Shown piece after piece: positions 1 to 9,720 of a DNA stretch of 64,000 nt; within the stretch, counting starts at the first letter, position 1, and the number at the start of each line of letters is the position of its first letter. Position numbers and translations under genes: made by a program. Origin of the DNA: Parietaria judaica (Eukaryota > Streptophyta > Magnoliopsida > Rosales > Urticaceae); NCBI GenBank assembly GCA_954871525.1, contig OX940866.1, forward strand, positions 16,887,001-16,951,000, read 5' to 3'. The notes under the pieces are model-generated. The model ran no database searches. It saw only the letters and a program-made list of their open reading frames with translations, and had not been told where the DNA came from.

Positions 1-157
1 TTGTTGAAACTGGGTTTTTAGAGAACTACAAAAACTTTTAATGCCAAAAAAAACCCAATTTATAATAATAGCACCCTAATGAAGGTCTAGCAACTCAAAT
101 CTCATCAAGAACCCATCGTATTTGCCCTCGTAAGAAAACCAATTTTTAACACTTTTC

Positions 158-173
158 GGTTAAGATTTTAACC
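158..173. other. Short inverted repeat in the core
   Basis: GGTTAA and TTAACC at offsets 158-163 and 168-173 form a perfect 6-bp dyad with a 4-base centre. It sits in a cluster of the 5-mer TTAAC: forward at 146-150, 168-172 and 176-180, reverse at 159-163. The arrangement is kept in nearly all monomers. The span is that of the first monomer. Confidence 0.6.
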
Positions 174-202
174 CATTAACGACTTGCTATAGAAACTACG
201 AG

Positions 203-217
203 ATAGTGATTCGCTAT
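203..217. other. Potential small hairpin in the core
   Basis: ATAGTG and CGCTAT at offsets 203-208 and 212-217 flank a 3-base loop. As RNA they could form six pairs, including one G-U. The frequent C-to-T change at 212 (GCTTTGC, many monomers between 26629 and 36709) would turn a G-C into a G-U pair. The G-to-A at 7053 turns the U-G pair into U-A. Some private changes do break pairing (for example 216 C in the monomers at 10802 and 13683). Transcription is not shown. Confidence 0.4.
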
Positions 218-236
218 TTAGGCATTAAAATAAGTA

Positions 237-257
237 AATGTGATAGAATTACACATT
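237..257. other. Inverted repeat that depends on the variant base at offset 240
   Basis: AATGTG (237-242) and CACATT (252-257) form a perfect 6-bp dyad around a 9-base spacer when offset 240 is G. In monomers with C (most B) or T the third base of the arm no longer pairs. This makes offset 240 both a higher-order marker and a position that changes local dyad symmetry. The first monomer has G. Confidence 0.5.
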
Positions 258-310
258 ATTAAGCATTTTGAAGTTCATTTTTTGTTTAAAATATCGTTTA
301 ATTAGGGTTC

Positions 311-327
311 TTTCGCAAAAAATGGGA
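311..327 (+). other. CENP-B-box-like 17-mer, present in nearly every monomer
   Basis: The mammalian CENP-B box is NTTCGNNNNANNCGGGN. The monomer has TTTCGCAAAAAATGGGA at offsets 311-327, matching eight of the nine fixed positions at exact spacing; only the C of CGGG is T. The span given is in the first monomer, and the motif recurs at the same offset in the others. By my reading about ten monomers break it: an extra A at 10081 and 12962, TTTG at 41389 and 42109, TTCA at 38509, AGGG at 42469, 43910, 44271 and 46433, and TGAG at 58674. No copy with CGGG was seen. That the site binds a CENP-B-like or pogo-family protein is inference. Confidence 0.55.
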
Positions 328-360
328 AAAAGACTCAATTTTATTTGGAGCACGCATTAA

Positions 361-720
361 TTGTTGAAACTGGGTTTTTAGAGAGCTACAAAAACTTTTA
401 ATGACAAAACTAACCTAATTTATAATAATACCACCCGAATAAAGTTCTAGCAGCTCAAATCTCATCAAGAACCCATCGTATTTGCCCTCGTAAGAAAACC
501 TATTTTTAACACTTTTCGGTTAAGATTTTAACCCATTAACGACTTGCTATAGAAACTACGAGATAGTGCTTCGCTATTTAGGCATTAAAATAAGTAAATC
601 TGATACAATTACACATTATTAAGCATTTTGAAGTTCATTTTTTGTTTAAAATATCGTTTAATTAGGGTTCTTTCGCAAAAAATGGGAAAAAGACTCAGTT
701 TTTTTTGGAGCACGCATTAA
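361..720. repeat. B-type monomer, leftmost copy
   Basis: The head is TAGAGAGCTAC in place of TAAGAAAGCTCC. It is followed by ATGACAAAACTAACC, CCACCCGAATAAAGTTC and AGCAGCTC. This block is the B haplotype, which recurs as the first monomer of the higher-order units further right. In this copy and its duplicate at 7201 there is an extra C-to-T change (AACCTAATT), and position 283 is T rather than the G that usually goes with B. The monomer before it ends in CAATTTTATTTGG rather than CAGTTTTTTTTGG, as is usual in front of B heads. Confidence 0.85.
699..706 (+). other. T8 tract near the 3' end of the monomer
   Basis: Offsets 339-346 are eight T in most A monomers. In monomers that precede a B head the tract is preceded by CAA instead of CAG, and is either interrupted by A (CAATTTTATTT) or lengthened. 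With the other A and T runs of the monomer (offsets 30-34, 143-147, 278-282, 317-322, 327-331) it could contribute to DNA curvature. It would also stop RNA polymerase III reading the plus strand. Neither effect is demonstrated. Confidence 0.45.
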
Positions 721-2160
721 TTGGTGAAACTGGGTTTTAAGAAAGCTCCAAAAACTTTTAATGCCAAAACAAACCCAATTTATAATAATAGAACCCTAAT
801 GAAGATCTAGCAACTCAAATCTCATCAAGAACCCATCGTATTTGCCCTCGTAAGAAAACCAATTTTTAACACTTTTCGGTTAAGATTTTAACCCATTAAC
901 GACTTGCTATAGAAACTACGAGATAGTGCTTCGCTATTTAGGCATTAAAATAAGTAAATCTGATACAATTACACATTATTAAGCATTTTGAAGTTCATTT
1001 TTGGTTTAAAATATCGTTTAATTAGGGTTCTTTCGCAAAAAATGGGAAAAAGACTCAGTTTTTTTTGGAGCACGCATTAATTGTTGAAACTGGGTTTTAA
1101 GAAAGCTCCAACAACTTTTAATGCCAAAACAAACCCAATTTATAATAATAGCACCCTAATTAAGGTCTAGCAACTCAAATATCATCAAGAACCCATCGTA
1201 TTTGCCCTCGTAAGAAAACCAATTTTTAACACTTTTCGGTTAAGATTTTAACCCATTAACGACTTGCTATAGAAACTACGAGATAGTGCTTCGCTATTTA
1301 GGCATTAAAATAAGTAAATTTGATACAATTACACATTATTAAGCATTTTGAAGTTCATTTTTTGTTTAAAATATCGTTTAATTAGGGTTCTTTCGCAAAA
1401 AATGGGAAAAAGACTCAGTTTTTTTTGGAGCACGCATTAATTGTTGAAACTGGGTTTTAAGAAAGCTCCAAAAACTTTTAATGCCAAAAAAAACCCAATT
1501 TATAATATTAGCACCCTAATGAAGGTCTAGCAACTCAAATCTCATCAAGAACCCATCGAATTTGCCCTCGTAAGAAAACCAATTTTTAACACTTTTCGGT
1601 TAAGATTTTAACCCATTAACGACTTGCTATAGAAACTACGAGATAGTGCTTCGCTATTTAGGCATTAAAATAAGTAAATCTGATACAATTACACATTATT
1701 AAGCATTTTGAAGTTCATTTTTGGTTTAAAATATCATTTAATTAGGGTTCTTTCGCAAAAAATGGGAAAAAGACTCAGTTTTTTTTGGAGCACGCATTAA
1801 TTGTTGAAACTGGGTTTTAAGACAGCTCCAAAAACTTTTAATGCCAAAACAAACCCAATTTATAATAATAGCACCCTAATTAAGGTCTAGCAACTCAAAT
1901 CTCATCAAGAACCCATCGTATTTGCCCTCGTAAGAAAACCAATTTTTAACACTTTTCGGTTAAGATTTTAACCCATTAACGACTTGCTATAGAAACTACG
2001 AGATAGTGCTTCGCTATTTAGGCATTAAAATAAGTAAATGTGATACAATTACACATTATTAAGCATTTTGAAGTTCATTTTTTGTTTAAAATATCGTTTA
2101 ATTAGGGTTCTTTCGCAAAAAATGGGAAAAAGACTCAGTTTTTTTTGGAGCACGCATTAA

Positions 2161-5100
2161 TTGTTGAAACTGGGTTTTAAGAAAGCTCCAAAAACTTTTA
2201 ATGCCAAAACAAACCCAATTTATGATAATAGCACCCTAATGAAGGTCTAGCAACTCAAATCTCATCAAGAACCCATCGAATTTTCCCTCGTAAGAAAACC
2301 AATTTTTAACACTTTTCGGTTAAGATTTTAACCCATTAACGACTTGCTATAGAAACTACGAGATAGTGCTTCGCTATTTAGGCATTAAAATAAGTAAATT
2401 TGATACAATTACACATTATTAAGCATTTTGAAGTTCATTTTTGGTTTAAAATATCGTTTAATTAGGGTTCTTTCGCAAAAAATGGGAAAAAGACTCAGTT
2501 TTTTTTGGAGCACGCATTAATTGTTGAAACTGGGTTTTAAGAAAGCTCCAAAAACTTTTAATGCCAAAAAAAACCCAATTTATAATATTAGCACCCTAAT
2601 GAAGGTCTAGCAACTCAAATCTCATCAAGAACCCATCGAATTTGCCCTCGTAAGAAAACCAATTTTTAACACTTTTCGGTTAAGATTTTAACCCATTAAC
2701 GACTTGCTATAGAAACTACGAGATAGTGCTTCGCTATTTAGGCATTAAAATAAGTAAATCTGATACAATTACACATTATTAAGCATTTTGAAGTTCATTT
2801 TTGGTTTAAAATATCATTTAATTAGGGTTCTTTCGCAAAAAATGGGAAAAAGACTCAGTTTTTTTTGGAGCACGCATTAATTTTTGAAACTGGGTTTTAA
2901 GACAGCTCCAAAAACTTTTAATGCCAAAAAAAACCCAATTTATGATAATAGCACCCTAATGAAGGTCTAGCAACTCAAATCTCATCAAGAACCCATCGAA
3001 TTTGCCCTCGTAAGAAAACCAATTTTTAACACTTTTCGGTTAAGATTTTAACCCATTAACGACTTGCTATAGAAACTACGAGATAGTGCTTCGCTATTTA
3101 GGCATTAAAATAAGTAAATTTGATACAATTACACATTATTAAGCATTTTGAAGTTCATTTTTGGTTTAAAATATCGTTTAATTAGGGTTCTTTCGCAAAA
3201 AATGGGAAAAAGACTCAGTTTTTTTTGGAGCACGCATTAATTGTTGAAACTGGGTTTTAAGAAAGCTCCAAAAACTTTTAATGCCAAAAAAAACCCAATT
3301 TATAATATTAGCACCCTAATGAAGGTCTAGCAACTCAAATCTCATCAAGAACCCATCGAATTTGCCCTCGTAAGAAAACCAATTTTTAACACTTTTCGGT
3401 TAAGATTTTAACCCATTAACGACTTGCTATAGAAACTACGAGATAGTGCTTCGCTATTTAGGCATTAAAATAAGTAAATCTGATACAATTACACATTATT
3501 AAGCATTTTGAAGTTCATTTTTGGTTTAAAATATCATTTAATTAGGGTTCTTTCGCAAAAAATGGGAAAAAGACTCAGTTTTTTTTGGAGCACGCATTAA
3601 TTGTTGAAACTGGGTTTTAAGACAGCTCCAAAAACTTTTAATGCCAAAACAAACCCAATTTATGATAATAGCACCCTAATGAAGGTCTAGCAACTCAAAT
3701 CTCATCAAGAACCCATCGAATTTTCCCTCGTAAGAAAACCAATTTTTAACACTTTTCGGTTAAGATTTTAACCCATTAACGACTTGCTATAGAAACTACG
3801 AGATAGTGCTTCGCTATTTAGGCATTAAAATAAGTAAATTTGATACAATTACACATTATTAAGCATTTTGAAGTTCATTTTTGGTTTAAAATATCGTTTA
3901 ATTAGGGTTCTTTCGCAAAAAATGGGAAAAAGACTCAGTTTTTTTTGGAGCACGCATTAATTGTTGAAACTGGGTTTTAAGAAAGCTCCAAAAACTTTTA
4001 ATGCCAAAAAAAACCCAATTTATAATATTAGCACCCTAATGAAGGTCTAGCAACTCAAATCTCATCAAGAACCCATCGAATTTGTCCTCGTAAGAAAACC
4101 AATTTTTAACACTTTTCGGTTAAGATTTTAACCCATTAACGACTTGCTATAGAAACTACGAGATAGTGCTTCGCTATTTAGGCATTAAAATAAGTAAATC
4201 TGATACAATTACACATTATTAAGCATTTTGAAGTTCATTTTTGGTTTAAAATATCATTTAATTAGGGTTCTTTCGCAAAAAATGGGAAAAAGACTCAGTT
4301 TTTTTTGGAGCACGCATTAATTGTTGAAACTGGGTTTTAAGACAGCTCCAAAAACTTTTAATGCCAAAACAAACCCAATTTATGATAATAGCACCCTAAT
4401 GAAGGTCTAGCAACTCAAATCTCATCAAGAACCCATCGAATTTTCCCTCGTAAGAAAACCAATTTTTAACACTTTTCGGTTAAGATTTTAACCCATTAAC
4501 GACTTGCTATAGAAACTACGAGATAGTGCTTCGCTATTTAGGCATTAAAATAAGTAAATTTGATACAATTACACATTATTAAGCATTTTGAAGTTCATTT
4601 TTGGTTTAAAATATCGTTTAATTAGGGTTCTTTCGCAAAAAATGGGAAAAAGACTCAGTTTTTTTTGGAGCACGCATTAATTGTTGAAACTGGGTTTTAA
4701 GAAAGCTCCAAAAACTTTTAATGCCAAAAAAAACCCAATTTATAATATTAGCACCCTAATGAAGGTCTAGCAACTCAAATCTCATCAAGAACCCATCGAA
4801 TTTGCCCTCGTAAGAAAACCAATTTTTAACACTTTTCGGTTAAGATTTTAACCCATTAACGACTTGCTATAGAAACTACGAGATAGTGCTTCGCTATTTA
4901 GGCATTAAAATAAGTAAATCTGATACAATTACACATTATTAAGCATTTTGAAGTTCATTTTTGGTTTAAAATATCATTTAATTAGGGTTCTTTCGCAAAA
5001 AATGGGAAAAAGACTCAGTTTTTTTTGGAGCACGCATTAATTTTTGAAACTGGGTTTTAAGACAGCTCCAAAAACTTTTAATGCCAAAACAAACCCAATT

Positions 5101-6480
5101 TATGATAATAGCACCCTAATGAAGGTCTAGCAACTCAAATCTCATCAAGAACCCATCGAATTTTCCCTCGTAAGAAAACCAATTTTTAACACTTTTCGGT
5201 TAAGATTTTAACCCATTAACGACTTGCTATAGAAACTACGAGATAGTGCTTCGCTATTTAGGCATTAAAATAAGTAAATTTGATACAATTACACATTATT
5301 AAGCATTTTGAAGTTCATTTTTGGTTTAAAATATCGTTTAATTAGGGTTCTTTCGCAAAAAATGGGAAAAAGACTCAGTTTTTTTTGGAGCACGCATTAA
5401 TTGTTGAAACTGGGTTTTAAGAAAGCTCCAAAAACTTTTAATGCCAAAAAAAACCCAATTTATAATATTAGCACCCTAATGAAGGTCTAGCAACTCAAAT
5501 CTCATCAAGAACCCATCGAATTTGCCCTCGTAAGAAAACCAATTTTTAACACTTTTCGGTTAAGATTTTAACCCATTAACGACTTGCTATAGAAACTACG
5601 AGATAGTGCTTCGCTATTTAGGCATTAAAATAAGTAAATCTGATACAATTACACATTATTAAGCATTTTGAAGTTCATTTTTGGTTTAAAATATCATTTA
5701 ATTAGGGTTCTTTCGCAAAAAATGGGAAAAAGACTCAATTTTTTTTGGAGCACGCATTAATTTTTGAAACTGGGTTTTAAGACAGCTCCAAAAACTTTTA
5801 ATGCCAAAACAAACCCAATTTATGATAATAGCACCCTAATGAAGGTCTAGCAACTCAAATCTCATCAAGAACCCATCGAATTTTCCCTCGTAAGAAAACC
5901 AATTTTTAACACTTTTCGGTTAAGATTTTAACCCATTAACGACTTGCTATAGAAACTACGAGATAGTGCTTCGCTATTTAGGCATTAAAATAAGTAAATT
6001 TGATACAATTACACATTATTAAGCATTTTGAAGTTCATTTTTGGTTTAAAATATCGTTTAATTAGGGTTCTTTCGCAAAAAATGGGAAAAAGACTCAGTT
6101 TTTTTTGGAGCACGCATTAATTGTTGAAACTGGGTTTTAAGAAAGCTCCAAAAACTTTTAATGCCAAAAAAAACCCAATTTATAATATTAGCACCCTAAT
6201 GAAGGTCTAGCAACTCAAATCTCATCAAGAACCCATCGAATTTGCCCTCGTAAGAAAACCAATTTTTAACACTTTTCGGTTAAGATTTTAACCCATTAAC
6301 GACTTGCTATAGAAACTACGAGATAGTGCTTCGCTATTTAGGCATTAAAATAAGTAAATCTGATACAATTACACATTATTAAGCATTTTGAAGTTCATTT
6401 TTGGTTTAAAATATCATTTAATTAGGGTTCTTTCGCAAAAAATGGGAAAAAGACTCAGTTTTTTTTGGAGCACGCATTAA
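2161..6480. repeat. 720-bp dimeric higher-order repeat, six copies
   Basis: Two monomer subtypes alternate. The first (2161, 2881, 3601, 4321, 5041, 5761) has TATGATAATA, CATCGAA, usually TTTTCCCTCG, T at offset 240 and G at offset 283. The second (2521, 3241, 3961, 4681, 5401, 6121) has ATGCCAAAAAAAACCC, TATAATATTA, CATCGAA, C at 240, G at 283 and A at 296 (ATATCATTTA). Copies differ by very few bases, so this is the most homogeneous block and probably a recent local expansion. The corresponding place after the duplicate segment at 6841 has a trimer instead. Confidence 0.9.
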
Positions 6481-6840
6481 TTGTTGAAACTGGGTTTTAA
6501 GACAGCTCCAAAAACTTTTAATGCCAAAACAAACCCAATTTATAATAATAGCACCCTAATTAAGGTCTAGCAACTCAAATCTCATCAAGAACCCATCGTA
6601 TTTGCCCTCGTAAGAAAACCAATTTTTAACACTTTTCGGTTAAGATTTTAACCCATTAACAACTTGCTATAGAAACTACGAGATAGTGCTTCGCTATTTA
6701 GGCATTAAAATAAGTAAATGTGATACAATTACACATTATTAAGCATTTTAAAGTTCATTTTTTGTTTAAAATATCGTTTAATAAAGGTTCTTTCGCAAAA
6801 AATGGGAAAAAGACTCAATTTTTTTTGGAGCACGCATTAA
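6481..6840. repeat. Junction monomer between dimer block and second segment copy
   Basis: This monomer follows the sixth dimer and precedes the duplicated segment. It resembles the monomer at 1801 (GACAGCTCC, CTAATTAAGG, G at offset 240). It adds private changes: AACAACTTG at the CpG near offset 181, TTTTAAAG at about 6750, and ATAAAGG in place of ATTAGGG at about 6781. It ends in CAATTTTTTTTGG, the type of tail seen before B-like heads. Confidence 0.75.
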
Positions 6841-9720
6841 TTGTTGAAACTGGGTTTTTAGAGAACTACAAAAACTTTTAATGCCAAAAAAAACCCAATT
6901 TATAATAATAGCACCCTAATGAAGGTCTAGCAACTCAAATCTCATCAAGAACCCATCGTATTTGCCCTCGTAAGAAAACCAATTTTTAACACTTTTCGGT
7001 TAAGATTTTAACCCATTAACGACTTGCTATAGAAACTACGAGATAGTGATTCACTATTTAGGCATTAAAATAAGTAAATGTGATAGAATTACACATTATT
7101 AAGCATTTTGAAGTTCATTTTTTGTTTAAAATATCGTTTAATTAGGGTTCTTTCGCAAAAAATGGGAAAAAGACTCAATTTTATTTGGAGCACGCATTAA
7201 TTGTTGAAACTGGGTTTTTAGAGAGCTACAAAAACTTTTAATGACAAAACTAACCTAATTTATAATAATACCACCCGAATAAAGTTCTAGCAGCTCAAAT
7301 CTCATCAAGAACCCATCGTATTTGCCCTCGTAAGAAAACCTATTTTTAACACTTTTCGGTTAAGATTTTAACCCATTAACGACTTGCTATAGAAACTACG
7401 AGATAGTGCTTCGCTATTTAGGCATTAAAATAAGTAAATCTTATACAATTACACATTATTAAGCATTTTGAAGTTCATTTTTTGTTTAAAATATCGTTTA
7501 ATTAGGGTTCTTTCGCAAAAAATGGGAAAAAGACTCAGTTTTTTTTGGAGCACGCATTAATTGGTGAAACTGGGTTTTAAGAAAGCTCCAAAAACTTTTA
7601 ATGCCAAAACAAACCCAATTTATAATAATAGAACCCTAATGAAGATCTAGCAACTCAAATCTCATCAAGAACCCATCGTATTTGCCCTCGTAAGAAAACC
7701 AATTTTTAACACTTTTCGGTTAAGATTTTAACCCATTAACGACTTGCTATAGAAACTACGAGATAGTGCTTCGCTATTTAGGCATTAAAATAAGTAAATC
7801 TGATACAATTACACATTATTAAGCATTTTGAAGTTTATTTTTGGTTTAAAATATCGTTTAATTAGGGTTCTTTCGCAAAAAATGGGAAAAAGACTCAGTT
7901 TTTTTTGGAGCACGCATTAATTGTTGAAACTGGGTTTTAAGAAAGCTCCAACAACTTTTAATGCCAAAACAAACCCAATTTATAATAATAGCACCCTAAT
8001 TAAGGTCTAGCAACTCAAATCTCATCAAGAACCCATCGTATTTGCCCTCGTAAGAAAACCAATTTTTAACACTTTTCGGTTAAGATTTTAACCCATTAAC
8101 GACTTGCTATAGAAACTACGAGATAGTGCTTCGCTATTTAGGTATTAAAATAAGTAAATTTGATACAATTACACATTATTAAGCATTTTGAAGTTCATTT
8201 TTTGTTTAAAATATCGTTTAATTAGGGTTCTTTCGCAAAAAATGGGAAAAAGACTCAGTTTTTTTTGGAGCACGCATTAATTGTTGAAACTGGGTTTTAA
8301 GAAAGCTCCAAAAACTTTTAATGCCAAAAAAAACCCAATTTATAATATTAGCACCCTAATGAAGGTCTAGCAACTCAAATCTCATCAAGAACCCATCGAA
8401 TTTGCCCTCGTAAGAAAACCAATTTTTAACACTTTTCGGTTAAGATTTTAACCCATTAACGACTTGCTATAGAAACTACGAGATAGTGCTTCGCTATTTA
8501 GGCATTAAAATAAGTAAATCTGATACAATTACACATTATTAAGCATTTTGAAGTTCATTTTTGGTTTAAAATATCATTTAATTAGGGTTCTTTCGCAAAA
8601 AATGGGAAAAAGACTCAGTTTTTTTTGGAGCACGCATTAATTTTTGAAACTGGGTTTTAAGACAGCTCCAAAAACTTTTAATGCCAAAACAAACCCAATT
8701 TATAATAATAGCACCCTAATTAAGGTCTAGCAACTCAAATCTCATCAAGAACCCATCGTATTTGCCCTCGTAAGAAAACCAATTTTTAACACTTTTCGGT
8801 TAAGATTTTAACCCATTAACGACTTGCTATAGAAACTACGAGATAGTGCTTCGCTATTTAGGCATTAAAATAAGTAAATGTGATACAATTACACATTATT
8901 AAGCATTTTGAAGTTCATTTTTTGTTTAAAATATCGTTTAATTAGGGTTCTTTCGCAAAAAATGGGAAAAAGACTCAGTTTTTTTTGGAGCACGCATTAA
9001 TTGTTGAAACTGGGTTTTAAGAAAGCTCCAAAAACTTTTAATGCCAAAACAAACCCAATTTATGATAATAGCACCCTAATGAAGGTCTAGCAACTCAAAT
9101 CTCATCAAGAACCCATCGAATTTGCCCTCGTAAGAAAACCAATTTTTAACACTTTTCGGTTAAGATTTTAACCCATTAACGACTTGCTATAGAAACTACG
9201 AGATAGTGCTTCGCTATTTAGGCATTAAAATAAGTAAATTTGATACAATTACACATTATTAAGCATTTTGAAGTTCATTTTTTGTTTAAAATATCGTTTA
9301 ATTAGGGTTCTTTCGCAAAAAATGGGAAAAAGACTCAGTTTTTTTTGGAGCACGCATTAATTGTTGAAACTGGGTTTTAAGAAAGCTCCAAAAACTTTTA
9401 ATGCCAAAAAAAACCCAATTTATAATATTAGCACCCTAATGAAGGTCTAGCAACTCAAATCTCATCAAGAACCCATCGAATTTGCCCTCGTAAGAAAACC
9501 AATTTTTAACACTTTTCGGTTAAGATTTTAACCCATTAACGACTTGCTATAGAAACTACGAGATAGTGCTTCGCTATTTAGGCATTAAAATAAGTAAATC
9601 TGATACAATTACACATTATTAAGCATTTTGAAGTTCATTTTTGGTTTAAAATATCATTTAATTAGGGTTCTTTCGCAAAAAATGGGAAAAAGACTCAGTT
9701 TTTTTTGGAGCACGCATTAA
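6841..9720. repeat. Eight-monomer segment, copy 2 of a long-range duplication
   Basis: This is near-identical to 1-2880 at an offset of exactly 6,840 bases, which is 19 monomers. It includes the same rare variants in the same order. The differences I see are at 7053, 7442, 7836, 8021, 8143, 8643, 9124 and 9283. Identity breaks down after 9720, where copy 1 goes on into dimers and copy 2 into a 1,080-bp trimer. Confidence 0.9.

Larger units (their letters stand above)
101..239. other. Invariant core of the monomer
   Basis: Offsets of about 101 to 239 are almost the same in A, B, B' and C monomers across the window. Only scattered private changes and a few subtype markers occur (119 A or T, 116 C, 124 T, 192 G, 212 T). 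The segment at 1-100 carries many fixed subtype differences. The span given is in the first monomer. This contrast is seen directly; selection or a bound protein as the cause is inference. Confidence 0.7.
1..2880. repeat. Eight-monomer segment, copy 1 of a long-range duplication
   Basis: Monomers starting at 1, 361, 721, 1081, 1441, 1801, 2161 and 2521 carry an ordered set of private variants. Examples are a T-to-G change giving TTGGTG at 721, AACAACTT at about 1110, and GATT in place of GCTT at about 209. The same set recurs in the same order at 6841-9720. By eye I count eight differences in 2,880 bases, at 213, 602, 996, 1181, 1303, 1803, 2284 and 2443. The first two monomers are unusual: the one at 1 has a TAGAGAACTAC head and TGATAGAATT, and the one at 361 is B-type. 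Confidence 0.9.

Noticed and set aside
61..70. TATAATAATA as a promoter TATA box
   Set aside because: It is in an AT-rich repeat with no gene downstream, and variants (TATGATAATA, TATAATATTA, AAATTATAAT) are frequent.
301..310. Telomere-like ATTAGGG
   Set aside because: It occurs once per monomer and never as a run of tandem short repeats.
304..314. RNA polymerase III B box (GGTTC in GGGTTCTTTCGC)
   Set aside because: The match stops after GGTTC, no A box is at a suitable distance and no tRNA-like fold is visible.
1..360. Possible protein-coding repeat, because 360 is divisible by three
   Set aside because: Stops occur in all six frames in every consensus monomer. The longest open stretch is about 45 codons, on the minus strand across the monomer boundary, with no good start.
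1..360. Monomer as a dimer of two 180-bp units
   Set aside because: Only short matches such as GAAACT (offsets 6 and 192) and AACCCAT (110 and 170) are shared, at differing offsets. The halves do not align.
1..360. Identity with the Drosophila 359-bp (1.688) satellite or another named satellite
   Set aside because: Length and AT content are similar, but I do not recognise the sequence. Naming it would need a database search.
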